A DNA stretch of 43,919 bases, from assembly GCA_022511025.1 (NCBI GenBank), contig JAFLSI010000004.1:4329-48247 (forward strand), in the 5' to 3' direction. Numbering within the stretch: position 1 is the stretch's first letter; each line of letters starts with the position of its first letter. This DNA comes from Rikenella sp. GTDB taxonomy: Bacteria; Bacteroidota; Bacteroidia; Bacteroidales; Rikenellaceae. The notes beneath the pieces are model-generated. The model saw only the letters and a list, made by a program, of their open reading frames with translations, ran no database searches and was not told where the DNA came from. The translations under genes were made by a program, and so were the position numbers. This document shows, one piece after another, positions 34,430 through 43,041 of the stretch.

Positions 34430-36637
34430 TTAATTACCCAATTCAAGTTGATTTCTTACCAAATTATAATAATGACCTTGAAGTCGAGTCAGTTCTGTAT
34501 GAGTCCCTTGTTCTACAATACGACCTTGATCCAAGACAACAATCTTATCCGCATTCTTAACAGTGCTCAATCGATGTGCAACGACAATAACCGTCTTATC
34601 CTTAAACAGTTGAGTCAGATTTTCCATAATCGTCCGCTCATTATTGGCATCCAAGGCATTTGTGGCTTCATCAAAGAGTAAATAGTCAGCATCTTTATAC
34701 GCAGCTCGGGCGATTAACATACGTTGTCTTTGTCCACTGCTCAGACCGTGTCCATCCGCTCCTATCTGAGTATCATATCCTAAAGGAAGCGCATTAATAA
34801 ATGAATCAATATTACCTACTTGTGCTGCAGCTCGGACACGATCCATATTAGGAACCTCATCTGAAATCGCAATATTGTTAGCAATTGTATCTGAAAAGAT
34901 ATAACCATCTTGCATGACAACGCCACAGTGTTTTCTCCATAAACTGTCGTTATATTGCGTCAAGGGAATATTCCCCACCATTATACTCCCTTCTACAGGT
35001 TGGTAAAATCCGAGAATTAATTTTAACAAAGTTGTTTTGCCACTACCACTCGTCCCTACAATCGCAGTTGTTTGATGCGCTGGAATAGTTAGATTTATTT
35101 GGTTTAAAACTTTTTCGGATTGTGGACCTTCGTATTGAAATACGACATTTTTAAAGCAAATATCTTGAGCGGATGGCAGGTAGTTGATTTTGTTTGTTTG
35201 TTTACTCTCTTCATCCGAATTGTTTTGGACTTCATCGAGTCGTTCCATACTTAGTTTGGCATCTTGGGCCGTTTGGATGAACCCGATAAATTGGACAATA
35301 GGGGCATTCAATTGCCCAATAATATATTGTAATGCCATCATCATTCCGAGGGTCATTTGTCCTTCAATGACGACTTTGGCTGCTAAAAACGAGATTAAGA
35401 TATTCTTAGCTTGATTAATAAATAACCCTCCTACTTGTTGAACTTGTTCTAAAGCCAATCCTTTTATTTCAATTCTGTATATTTGAGCTTGAATGCGCTC
35501 CCATTTCCACCGTTTTTGTTTCTCACAAGTATTGAGTTTAATATCTTGCATCCCGGAGATCATCTGAACCAAACTGGATTGATTTGTAGCTGCCTGTTGA
35601 AAGCGTTTATAGTCTAATTCCCGCCGTCGCTTAAGAAAGATTAGAACCCATCCAACATATAAGGAGCTACCCAGCAGAAATATCCCAAGGATTAGCAAGT
35701 TATACCAAGCCATAACAATGCTATATGTTACGAAAGTGATCAGGGCCATTGTAATGCTGATGCATGTGCCAGTCAGAAAGTTCTGAATTCGTTTTGAGTC
35801 ATCAATCCGTTGAAGCAGATCCCCAATTCGTTTAGAGTCAAAAAAAGCGATCGGAAGCTTCATCAATTTGCTTAAAAAGCCCGAAACTAATGTAATCCCG
35901 ATGCGCGTAGTAATATGCAGCATTAACCAGCTGCGGATGAGTTCATTTACAGTCTGGCCTATAGTCAACATTACTTGGGCCGTTAAGATCAGAATGATAA
36001 AATGCAGATCATCATTACCGATCCCTATATCTACCATTGATTGTGTCAAAAAAGGTAGAATCAAGCTAATAATACTGCCTGTTAGTAATCCCAGTAGAAT
36101 TTGAAAAATGTATTTCCGATAAGGTTTAAGATGCCGGAGAATATTAATCAATGAAAGTCCATTAGTGGTAATACTGGTTTCGTCATCTTGAAAAAAACTC
36201 GGAGTTGGCACTAAAAGTAAAGCTAAACCTACAGGGATATTCTCTACAGTAGAGGTTGACCAGCATTTTAGAAATTCATCTTTGTTATATTGCAACAATC
36301 CACTATCAGGATCAGCAACATAAATTATAATACTTCCATTTTTGCGTCGACGAATCTGATACACCACCACAAAATGATGCTGATTCCAATGAACGATACA
36401 AGGTAGAGTAACAGAAGAATATAATTGCTCCCAAGTAATACGCACCCCTTGACTGCGGAATCCAATAGTTTCTGCAGCCTCACTTATCCCAAGCATCGAA
36501 ACTCCTTCTTTCGTGATGTAGCATTTGTTACGTAATGTTTCCAAAGAATAGTGTCGACCATAAAATCGCGCAATCATACGTAGACAGGCCGGACCGCAGT
36601 CCATAACATCTAACTGGGGATAGAATGGAAACTTCAT
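34430..36637 (-). CDS. Peptidase-containing ABC exporter (C39 domain)
   Basis: 735 residues in three parts. An N-terminal C39 cysteine peptidase (about 1-140) has its catalytic Cys14 in LDVMDCGPACLRM, preceded by Gln8, with His88 in HHFVVVY and Asp109 in VADPD. Six membrane segments follow (about 165-440). A C-terminal ATPase has Walker A GTSGSGKTT, signature LSSGQRQRM (Ser in place of the usual first Gly) and Walker B YLLFDEATNALD. Such exporters cut double-glycine leaders and export the peptide in one step. The precursor at 40816 has a GG leader ending (LKDAKGG), so it is the natural substrate. It follows the elimination-domain gene by 30 nt. Confidence 0.92.
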   Translation of the reverse strand: MKFPFYPQLDVMDCGPACLRMIARFYGRHYSLETLRNKCYITKEGVSMLGISEAAETIGFRSQGVRITWEQLYSSVTLPCIVHWNQHHFVVVYQIRRRKNGSIIIYVADPDSGLLQYNKDEFLKCWSTSTVENIPVGLALLLVPTPSFFQDDETSITTNGLSLINILRHLKPYRKYIFQILLGLLTGSIISLILPFLTQSMVDIGIGNDDLHFIILILTAQVMLTIGQTVNELIRSWLMLHITTRIGITLVSGFLSKLMKLPIAFFDSKRIGDLLQRIDDSKRIQNFLTGTCISITMALITFVTYSIVMAWYNLLILGIFLLGSSLYVGWVLIFLKRRRELDYKRFQQAATNQSSLVQMISGMQDIKLNTCEKQKRWKWERIQAQIYRIEIKGLALEQVQQVGGLFINQAKNILISFLAAKVVIEGQMTLGMMMALQYIIGQLNAPIVQFIGFIQTAQDAKLSMERLDEVQNNSDEESKQTNKINYLPSAQDICFKNVVFQYEGPQSEKVLNQINLTIPAHQTTAIVGTSGSGKTTLLKLILGFYQPVEGSIMVGNIPLTQYNDSLWRKHCGVVMQDGYIFSDTIANNIAISDEVPNMDRVRAAAQVGNIDSFINALPLGYDTQIGADGHGLSSGQRQRMLIARAAYKDADYLLFDEATNALDANNERTIMENLTQLFKDKTVIVVAHRLSTVKNADKIVVLDQGRIVEQGTHTELTRLQGHYYNLVRNQLELGN

Positions 36638-36667
36638 GCGTTACTGATAAGTGCTTGTGATCAAATA

Positions 36668-37546
36668 TTACTCTATTATCGAAAGATTTCGCGCCTTCAC
36701 AGACTTATAATACTTATCTAAGCAATGATACACGACTAATTCACAAAGGCGGTTTTTAGATCTAAACCATCGGTTCATAGTCATATGCAGGTAACTACTC
36801 ATTAATTGATCTTTTGGAATTTCCCATTCTCGTTTGGTATTATTCCAAGATGCTAAAAGAGTATATAATTCTTGCTTCCGAGCAGCATAAAGGGAGTCCC
36901 TGGCCAGAGAGGCACTTTGATGAGTTATGATATTCTCTATCTGATGACGCCATTGTCGGTATTTATCATTTAACTGGCCTGAATACGGTTGTTTCTCACA
37001 CTGAAATTCAGAACGAAAAGTTGTACTCGATCGTTCTAACAATCGGCATTTGTCATCCAATGTATATCTGCCGGCCTCTAATAAATCATCAATCAAACGA
37101 AAAGAGGATAACCAACGAACTTGCTCAGCATCAGACGTCTGGTGTATGGCATCGAGCAAGGTGAGTAAATACTTGCTATCAATACAAAAAACAGATTCCG
37201 ATAATGCCATATCTTGCTGACCATAACGTTCGATTTCTCGATGATATGTGTCGCACATAATATTCCATAATAATCCATTCTCCAGACATATGGACAAAGT
37301 CTGGTGGATTTGTTCAAATATAGTACTGTAATTATGAGGTTCTATAATGTGAAGCCGAAGACGAATGTGAAAGTGAGGATCGCTATAACGAATGAAAAAA
37401 TACTCCTGTATTTGACTGCTCTCAACAAGTTGAAATAGCAACGGCTGTAAATACTTGAGCAGAATTGTATCCGCACTCTTATATCCAGTATACAATTTAA
37501 AGTAAAGCCATTCGCTGCCTGGGATGTAGTGGCGTATTATTTGCAT
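36668..37546 (-). CDS. Thiopeptide-type bacteriocin biosynthesis protein (LanB elimination domain)
   Basis: 292 residues equivalent to the C-terminal elimination domain of LanB (SpaB_C family), encoded as a separate protein. Its opening YIPGSEWLYFKLYTG and FIRYSDPHFHIRLR are the conserved N-terminal part. YHREIERYG (Glu104, Arg107) matches the glutamate-elimination active-site motif, and SSYLHMTMNRWF (His254) is the conserved C-terminal His motif. It removes glutamate from glutamylated Ser/Thr of the precursor to give dehydro-residues. Full-length LanB is about 1000 residues; 713 plus 292 equals that total. The gap to the glutamylation gene is 9 nt, so the two likely form one complex. Confidence 0.88.
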   Translation of the reverse strand: MQIIRHYIPGSEWLYFKLYTGYKSADTILLKYLQPLLFQLVESSQIQEYFFIRYSDPHFHIRLRLHIIEPHNYSTIFEQIHQTLSICLENGLLWNIMCDTYHREIERYGQQDMALSESVFCIDSKYLLTLLDAIHQTSDAEQVRWLSSFRLIDDLLEAGRYTLDDKCRLLERSSTTFRSEFQCEKQPYSGQLNDKYRQWRHQIENIITHQSASLARDSLYAARKQELYTLLASWNNTKREWEIPKDQLMSSYLHMTMNRWFRSKNRLCELVVYHCLDKYYKSVKARNLSIIE

Positions 37547-37555
37547 GTTAAAACG

Positions 37556-39697
37556 TTAATTCCGATGTAAAGCAAAAATAAATTCATTGGTGAAAGGAGT
37601 AGTCGGTGATTTAATTGGATCAAACAGAAACTCCATGACAGAAAAATAAGGTCGTAACCCTATTTCTCTAAACATAGCCCGAATACTGATAGGATTGTGC
37701 AGATCAACCAATAATTCATGATCCGAGTTAGCAATGATAAATTGTTGGGGTAATTTTTGTCTTTGTGATAGTTCTAACATAGCACACATTAAGGATTGAT
37801 CATCTAATTCCGCATTAGGCAAATCACTGGTTTTTAGTCGCCATTGTTGTCGACTAAGAACATGTCCTCTATAGGTCACACGGGGTAGATAGTCGACTAT
37901 ATTTGCCCAATTACCCCATTGAAAATCTAAATTTGTCCGTAACCCTTGTGATTGTAAATCACAAAGGAATCTGTATATAGGTAAACTACGCCATACATAG
38001 TTGTGGGCAGAAGTTAATCTTGGAATGATTTCTTTGTTCAATTTGCATGAGCGTAAATGAACTCGATCCTGTCGTATGCTAATCATTAAATCCGATATAG
38101 GAATTTGTTGATCCGCTGCTAAATGGGAATGCCCCAGATATGGAATTTCATATTCACGCAGTATAGGCCGAAACAAGATATTGCCTATCCGAGCTGCAGG
38201 TAAGTGGATAACTTCTGCAACAATTGCATCGGGATATAATTCAGACTCTTTCTGTGTGATAGCCTTTACTAATTGATAGACAGAAGGGTCCAAATGTGAG
38301 AATCTGCTAATAAGATTGGCGGCAGAAGTTCCACCCACAGAATGAATATAAAATTGACAGGGAGAATCGGATAACATTCGACACATGACTTGCAATGTTT
38401 CCGGAAATGTACCTTGTGTATCGGCATTCGCAGGCAAATCTCGCTCATCTAATATGATCTCTGTTTCTCCCTTTTGTCTTGCCGCTATATATTTGTTATA
38501 CAAAGCATCATTTAAGATTACCGGTGTGAATTGTGGATCTTGAGTCGGCAAACGAAGATCATCGATAAAACGGTTAATATCTGCTTGATTTTCATTTATT
38601 GGATACCCTAAGCCTAAATCATTATCTAAAACTTGAGCCAAAGGCATTTCTTGTTGTTCATAACGTTCAAGAAAAGCAGATTTAAATAACTCCAATGGGG
38701 TATTGGAAAATCGATAAGATGTATATTTCGTTAAAAACGAAATTATATCTAACAATTCTTTTTGAATTTCATAGTTAAGGGTTATTTGGGCTGGTTTATA
38801 TAAGTCGGTTTGGATTAGATATTTGGGATTATATTCGCAATCCAATTTTTCGACTTCTTGTGTCAGGGCATTGTAGAGTGTAGGTATCTCAGCCGGAATT
38901 GAATTATCAATCGAATGAAGTAAATCTTGAATGCGGCTTAAGGAATACTGATACGACTCCGTATTCTGTAAAGAACGAAGTCTGTGTAACAAATATTCTA
39001 AGGGATCCTCTCCCGTAACTGCGATTTCCAATTCATTTTTCAACAACTGAGATTCGATAATTTCAGCAATAAAACTTTTGGCATCTTCCAGTGTTATTTG
39101 CTCTGTGATAATATGTTGAGCCAATTCTTCAATAGTGGCTCCAGAACGCGCCGCATGTAAAACGGTTGTTAAATACTCTGAGTGCTCAACACTACAAGTC
39201 CGATGAATTCTTTGGGTTTGATGATAAATGTATTCAACATAGCGTAAAGTACCCCCGAAATTATAAATACTGTCATTAGGAAAATATCGTAGTTGATTCG
39301 CTATGACAGGCTGTTTTGTCAAACGATCAATCAGATCGGATAACAGGCTCATATCTAATCGGGAACAAGGCCTGTAATTTGCTATTTCAGGTAGTATGAT
39401 TTTTGTGTCTGCAGCAAAGTACCCAACTGAACACCCTGCAAACAAACCAAATGGTGTACATCTGGTTTGTGAGCGAGAGATGTATTTATAAAGTGTAATA
39501 TCTATCCTTAATTGTTCCTTATTGAACTCGTGAGCTTTGATTTTTTCTCTATAAAAATCAGGAGAAGACAGGAACAAGGCTCCGTCAAAAAAATCTCGTT
39601 GGCATTCGTCGGTTATTACTCCTACCCGATCGGTCCAAGGGAGGCTAGGCGTCCTGACGATAAACGAAGGAAATAAGGAAAAAGGGCAAGAATTCAT
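37556..39697 (-). CDS. Lantibiotic dehydratase, glutamylation domain (split LanB N-terminal part)
   Basis: 713 residues corresponding to the Lant_dehydr_N domain. LYKYISRSQTRCTPFGLFAG at about 69-88 is the signature around the tRNA/peptide-binding residues (Arg75, Arg79, Thr81). Further conserved blocks are RLDMSLLSDLIDRL, QTDLYKPAQITLNYEI, FYIHSVGGTSAANLISRF and RGHVLSRQQWRLK. The domain uses glutamyl-tRNA to activate Ser/Thr of the precursor. The elimination domain is absent from this chain and is supplied by the next gene, so the dehydratase is naturally split rather than broken: both parts are intact. Its start overlaps the upstream CarbReg stop by 4 nt (ATGA). Confidence 0.9.
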   Translation of the reverse strand: MNSCPFSLFPSFIVRTPSLPWTDRVGVITDECQRDFFDGALFLSSPDFYREKIKAHEFNKEQLRIDITLYKYISRSQTRCTPFGLFAGCSVGYFAADTKIILPEIANYRPCSRLDMSLLSDLIDRLTKQPVIANQLRYFPNDSIYNFGGTLRYVEYIYHQTQRIHRTCSVEHSEYLTTVLHAARSGATIEELAQHIITEQITLEDAKSFIAEIIESQLLKNELEIAVTGEDPLEYLLHRLRSLQNTESYQYSLSRIQDLLHSIDNSIPAEIPTLYNALTQEVEKLDCEYNPKYLIQTDLYKPAQITLNYEIQKELLDIISFLTKYTSYRFSNTPLELFKSAFLERYEQQEMPLAQVLDNDLGLGYPINENQADINRFIDDLRLPTQDPQFTPVILNDALYNKYIAARQKGETEIILDERDLPANADTQGTFPETLQVMCRMLSDSPCQFYIHSVGGTSAANLISRFSHLDPSVYQLVKAITQKESELYPDAIVAEVIHLPAARIGNILFRPILREYEIPYLGHSHLAADQQIPISDLMISIRQDRVHLRSCKLNKEIIPRLTSAHNYVWRSLPIYRFLCDLQSQGLRTNLDFQWGNWANIVDYLPRVTYRGHVLSRQQWRLKTSDLPNAELDDQSLMCAMLELSQRQKLPQQFIIANSDHELLVDLHNPISIRAMFREIGLRPYFSVMEFLFDPIKSPTTPFTNEFIFALHRN

Positions 39698-40737
39698 AAA
39701 AGATCATTTTTGGCTTGTTTCCATCGATGGTAGACAACCTGGATATTGGACAAAGTAAATTGGACTTTCTGTTTGCTTTGGGTGTAATTTGCCCAATAAT
39801 TTACTCGACTCGGAATTAATACCGTGTTCAGTCTGGGTTTTTGGTTCTGATATTCTACGAAATCCGCATTGATTTGAAATTCGCCTTGAAATCCTTTATT
39901 GAAGATATTGAACTCGATTCGACGGATATGGCCGGTATCCCGATTGAGTTTTACCAAAATCTGATAAGATACGCCACCGGACTGCGGAGCGATATCGGGG
40001 TAAACAATCCGAAAAACATGTTCGTCATGTTCTTCACCAAGATACCGATAGCGTGGGTTGTAAGGCCCGAGTTGTCCTTGTGCGATATAACCGATGACCG
40101 AATGAATACAATCTAATCCCAAATGAAGTTGGTGATGGATAATAGGATTCAATTGAGAGGTGTCATTGGCCGTAGTCAGTTGATATTGATTGTTGAAGAA
40201 AGCATAGGGAGAAGAGAAATATGGGTTTGGATCCGGAGAAGAGAGGCGATTGCCGGCCTCGAGTTTACCGCTAATCCGCGCATTTCGTGCCGTATTTTGT
40301 ATGTGCATGGAAAAATCAGCGGTCAATTTGGCATCATAATTTATGAAAGGTACTTTTCTGAAGTATTTCTGGAAGAGTCTTTTTTCATTTGCAGGCGCTG
40401 TAACCGTAACTGTTTCTGCAGTTAATACCGTAAAATGTTCTTTCAGGGAAAACCGGTATTCACCTTGTTTTCGCAGCTTGGCAGTGTACACAACTTGTGC
40501 AGGTTCTGTTCCGACACAGATCGCTTTTATGGTATCTCCTTCCTGAATCTTTTCCGTTGAAAGGGTAGCTCGTCCTGTCGAGTCGGTGATCGCCACAGCT
40601 GAGCCATTCACATAAATATAGGCAAATGGTAGATCCTCTTTTTCGTGATTACGAACATGCAAACGTAGATCCTGAGCCTGCGTGGAAATAGATCCGAAGC
40701 CACAAAAAACAACAAAAAAAGCAATGTAATATTTCAT
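39694..40737 (-). CDS. Secreted protein with carboxypeptidase-regulatory-like domain
   Basis: 347 residues with a Sec signal (MKYYIAFFVVFCGFGSISTQAQ). Residues about 25-110 form a CarboxypepD_reg-like beta-sandwich: LPFAYIYVNGSAVAITDSTG, then RATLSTEKIQEGDTIK and ending FTVLTAETVTVTAP. The remaining 230 residues are beta-rich without recognised motifs (VYPDIAPQSGGVSYQILVKL, NKGFQGEFQINADFVEY). This N-terminal domain is common on Bacteroidota outer-envelope proteins, where it precedes TonB receptors or sits alone. It lies in the operon between precursor and dehydratase, so a role in peptide maturation outside the cell, receptor function or self-protection is possible but unproven. Its composition is somewhat less AT-rich than that of its neighbours. 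Confidence 0.7.
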   Translation of the reverse strand: MKYYIAFFVVFCGFGSISTQAQDLRLHVRNHEKEDLPFAYIYVNGSAVAITDSTGRATLSTEKIQEGDTIKAICVGTEPAQVVYTAKLRKQGEYRFSLKEHFTVLTAETVTVTAPANEKRLFQKYFRKVPFINYDAKLTADFSMHIQNTARNARISGKLEAGNRLSSPDPNPYFSSPYAFFNNQYQLTTANDTSQLNPIIHHQLHLGLDCIHSVIGYIAQGQLGPYNPRYRYLGEEHDEHVFRIVYPDIAPQSGGVSYQILVKLNRDTGHIRRIEFNIFNKGFQGEFQINADFVEYQNQKPRLNTVLIPSRVNYWANYTQSKQKVQFTLSNIQVVYHRWKQAKNDLL

Positions 40738-40760
40738 GGTATGTGAAAAGTTTAAATGTC

Positions 40761-40797
40761 AATATCGTTTGGTAGAAATAATCTACCAAACGATATT
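40761..40797 (-). terminator. Perfect 16-bp hairpin after the precursor gene (attenuator or partial terminator)
   Basis: AATATCGTTTGGTAGA (40761-40776) is the exact reverse complement of TCTACCAAACGATATT (40782-40797) with a 5-nt loop. It lies between the precursor stop and the next gene. The stem is not followed by a long U-run on the minus strand (GACATTTAAAC), so it is more likely a transcript-stabilising or leaky element than a full terminator. Such stems often raise precursor levels over downstream enzymes. Confidence 0.6.
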
Positions 40798-40815
40798 ACA
40801 AGAATTTAGAAAATT

Positions 40816-41040
40816 TTAGAATGCACACTTTTCCCAAGAACATTCTTTTGCATCCAGCGTCTTACAGGTATCTTGACTCCACTGCGGTTCACAATTACGG
40901 GTTTTTTCACAACAAGTCAAATGTGTACACTCCCCGATAGTGGTGGTCCATCCGCCTTTAGCGTCTTTGAGCTCGTCGTTGTTCAACGTTCCGATAACCT
41001 CTTTGTGAAGAGATAATCCTGTGAGTTTTTTCTTTTCCAT
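40816..41040 (-). CDS. Class I lanthipeptide precursor (GG-Bacteroidales leader)
   Basis: 74 residues. The leader contains LTGLSLHKEVIGTLN and ends LKDAKGG (residues 24-30), as in the Bacteroidales natural-product precursor family with a double-glycine cut site. The core (31-74) contains 7 Cys (38, 43, 44, 50, 59, 67, 72) and 10 Ser/Thr, so up to seven (methyl)lanthionine rings are possible, though disulfides could also form. It also has three Trp (31, 54, 69) and an even spread of charges (Glu, Lys, Asp). Maturation would use split LanB, LanC and the C39 exporter, all in the same operon. It is the second gene of the operon, 53 nt after LanC, with the CTTAAACTTTTTT element just before the ATG. 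Confidence 0.9.
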   Translation of the reverse strand: MEKKKLTGLSLHKEVIGTLNNDELKDAKGGWTTTIGECTHLTCCEKTRNCEPQWSQDTCKTLDAKECSWEKCAF

Positions 41041-41044
41041 AACG

Positions 41045-41057
41045 AAAAAAGTTTAAG
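41045..41057 (-). promoter_or_regulatory. CTTAAACTTTTTT leader element before the lanthipeptide precursor
   Basis: The same 13 nt as before the NVEALA gene at 5004, here ending 4 nt upstream of the precursor ATG. The identity between an AT-rich island gene and a host-like peptide gene suggests a functional initiation element or shared descent of the 5' leader. Confidence 0.45.
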
Positions 41058-41093
41058 TGAGAAATTAATAAAAAAGCATTTTAGCCCTTTATC

Positions 41094-42977
41094 CTATGAG
41101 AGCATCATCGCTTCATCCCAATCCGTATTTTGCTTGTCGAAAATCGAAAGCAGGGCAAGTCCGACCCCAACACTACCTTCCAACAAGGAATCCGAGGCCA
41201 CCGGGTTTGAATTTTCTGTTGAAATCCTAAAAAAGTAGCCGGTATCGGATTCCGGGGTTTGCATCTGTAATGTTACTTTAATCCAGTATATCGCGGCATT
41301 ACGAAACTCGACACACCCTGTCTGATGGAACAATTTATTATACATGTGGATAAGGCCTGCAGTTCCATGACAAAATTGGGCGTCACAAATATTAACTTGC
41401 TCCAAATTCTGTCGAGATGTTGTTGCAATTAGTTTATCCAGAAAGATCTTTTGCCAAGCGGTATTCTTAGTTAGAATGGCGTGTCTATAAATAATAAACA
41501 AAGCGGATAAGTCGCCATAACACCAAGCCAATCTCGAGGTTATGGGACGTATATTTTGCTTTTTATGATATACATCACAATAAACAGAATAAGGATAAAA
41601 TGATCCTGCTTGATCTATCGGTTGTTCATTCAAGAGATAAAATCGGACCAATCCATCTCCCAATTGACAACTTAATTCAGGTTCAATGTTTAAATGATAA
41701 CATTGATCTAGAAAATATAAAATGCCAGCAGTCCCATGAGCTAACCCAAAATCATAATTTGGAGCTTTATATCGACTATGCACAGGCCACAATAACTCGC
41801 CGTCTGCTCCTTTCTCCATCTTTTTCTGTATGTGGCGTAATGAATATTGTAGATCCGGAATAGAGTGGCGACGTATAAAATATCGTGCAATACTTAGCAT
41901 GCCATGCATTACATCAAACATATCATATCTGACAAGATTTTTCATGTGCATACGAAGCGTAGCATCTAACAGATCAAAACAACTTTGTTCTGTATCGATT
42001 AAATCTTTTTGCGTCAAATAAGATATTAACCATCCAAAACCGGCCAAACCATCGCAAAATGTAGGGCATAGCTCTTCATGAGTAGTTATATATTCTAAAG
42101 TCTTATCTAAAAAAGCATTTAATTTAAGAGAATAACGTTCATTTTTAGTATATAAATATAATTGCGCCATAAAAAGCGCTATTCCTGTCGTTCCTGTATA
42201 AAGACCAAAGTTCTCAATATCAGAATTATTAGTTAGATAATAATCCGCAATACGATTGACTGAATTTTTGACAGCAGATCCAAGATCATGTTCTGGCCAA
42301 TCAACAAAATTCATAAATTTATTCCCAGAACGGTATATTTCGCTTAAAGGACGAACAGGCGTAAAGAGATCGATATCTAAATCACTCTGTGTAGATGGAT
42401 TTATAGATCGACAAAATACGAGTCCCGATAATGGATACTCAAGACTTCCTTTTATGGGAAAAACTATTTCTGATTTGCAATGAGCCAAACGAAAAAGCCT
42501 TGCTTCATGACTGAAACCCGAATTAGAGTCGTCCACAACAAAATAATAAGAACCTTGATCGAAAGTTCGGGTAAAAGTAACGGCAAATATTACGGAGTCG
42601 GATTGTAAAGCATTTATAGAATCCATACTCCACACAGGCGAAACGGGTATCGGAATTTCATTGGAATGTAACAGTAATCCCCAAACGGCACTTATGTGAT
42701 TTTCCGATAAAGCATCCAAAAAAATGTTTTGAGTACATGTCGAAGTCGAGCGAATGTATAACATCAATTTACTGGCGACCGGCATATTCGACAATGCGAG
42801 ATTATCGTTGTTGGAAGAATCAACGATGATTATACCGTCGCAACAAGGTTGTATGCCGGTAATAAAGGCCAATAGTTGATCGGTATTCGATCGATGTTCG
42901 CAAAATACAATTAGCCTGTGTTTTTGCTGTAAAAAATCGGCAGGCGCTCTATATAAATATCGGATGCCGGCAGCCAT
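41094..42977 (-). CDS. LanC-family cyclase with degenerate GT2-like N-terminal domain
   Basis: 627 residues, about 210 longer than a typical LanC. The C-terminal part (about 230-627) is a LanC toroid: GLYTGTTGIALF, GLAHGTAGILYFL (His414), WCYGDLSALF (Cys486) and FCHGTAGLIHMYN (Cys536, His537), giving the zinc ligands Cys486, Cys536 and His537. It joins Cys thiols to dehydro-residues. The N-terminal part has a family 2 glycosyltransferase appearance: LIVFCEHRSNTDQLLAFITG, then IIIVDSSNNDN, WGLLLHSNEIP where GT2 enzymes have LDADE, and HEARLFRL. The metal-binding Asp residues are missing, so it may be a binding or docking domain rather than an enzyme. It is the first gene of the operon. Confidence 0.85.
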   Translation of the reverse strand: MAAGIRYLYRAPADFLQQKHRLIVFCEHRSNTDQLLAFITGIQPCCDGIIIVDSSNNDNLALSNMPVASKLMLYIRSTSTCTQNIFLDALSENHISAVWGLLLHSNEIPIPVSPVWSMDSINALQSDSVIFAVTFTRTFDQGSYYFVVDDSNSGFSHEARLFRLAHCKSEIVFPIKGSLEYPLSGLVFCRSINPSTQSDLDIDLFTPVRPLSEIYRSGNKFMNFVDWPEHDLGSAVKNSVNRIADYYLTNNSDIENFGLYTGTTGIALFMAQLYLYTKNERYSLKLNAFLDKTLEYITTHEELCPTFCDGLAGFGWLISYLTQKDLIDTEQSCFDLLDATLRMHMKNLVRYDMFDVMHGMLSIARYFIRRHSIPDLQYSLRHIQKKMEKGADGELLWPVHSRYKAPNYDFGLAHGTAGILYFLDQCYHLNIEPELSCQLGDGLVRFYLLNEQPIDQAGSFYPYSVYCDVYHKKQNIRPITSRLAWCYGDLSALFIIYRHAILTKNTAWQKIFLDKLIATTSRQNLEQVNICDAQFCHGTAGLIHMYNKLFHQTGCVEFRNAAIYWIKVTLQMQTPESDTGYFFRISTENSNPVASDSLLEGSVGVGLALLSIFDKQNTDWDEAMMLS

Positions 42978-43033
42978 AGCTATTACAAAATAAAGTCGAT
43001 TAACCTCTTGTTAGCATGTCATCTTGCTACCAA

Positions 43034-43041
43034 CAAATATA
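43034..43041 (-). promoter_or_regulatory. TAnnTTTG -7 box of the lanthipeptide operon
   Basis: TATATTTG on the minus strand, 57 nt before the LanC ATG at 42977, matches the Bacteroidales consensus. The -33 TTTG is not evident. This is the only consensus box seen upstream of the operon. The rest of the gap to 43227 is AT-rich and holds no convincing gene. Confidence 0.55.
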
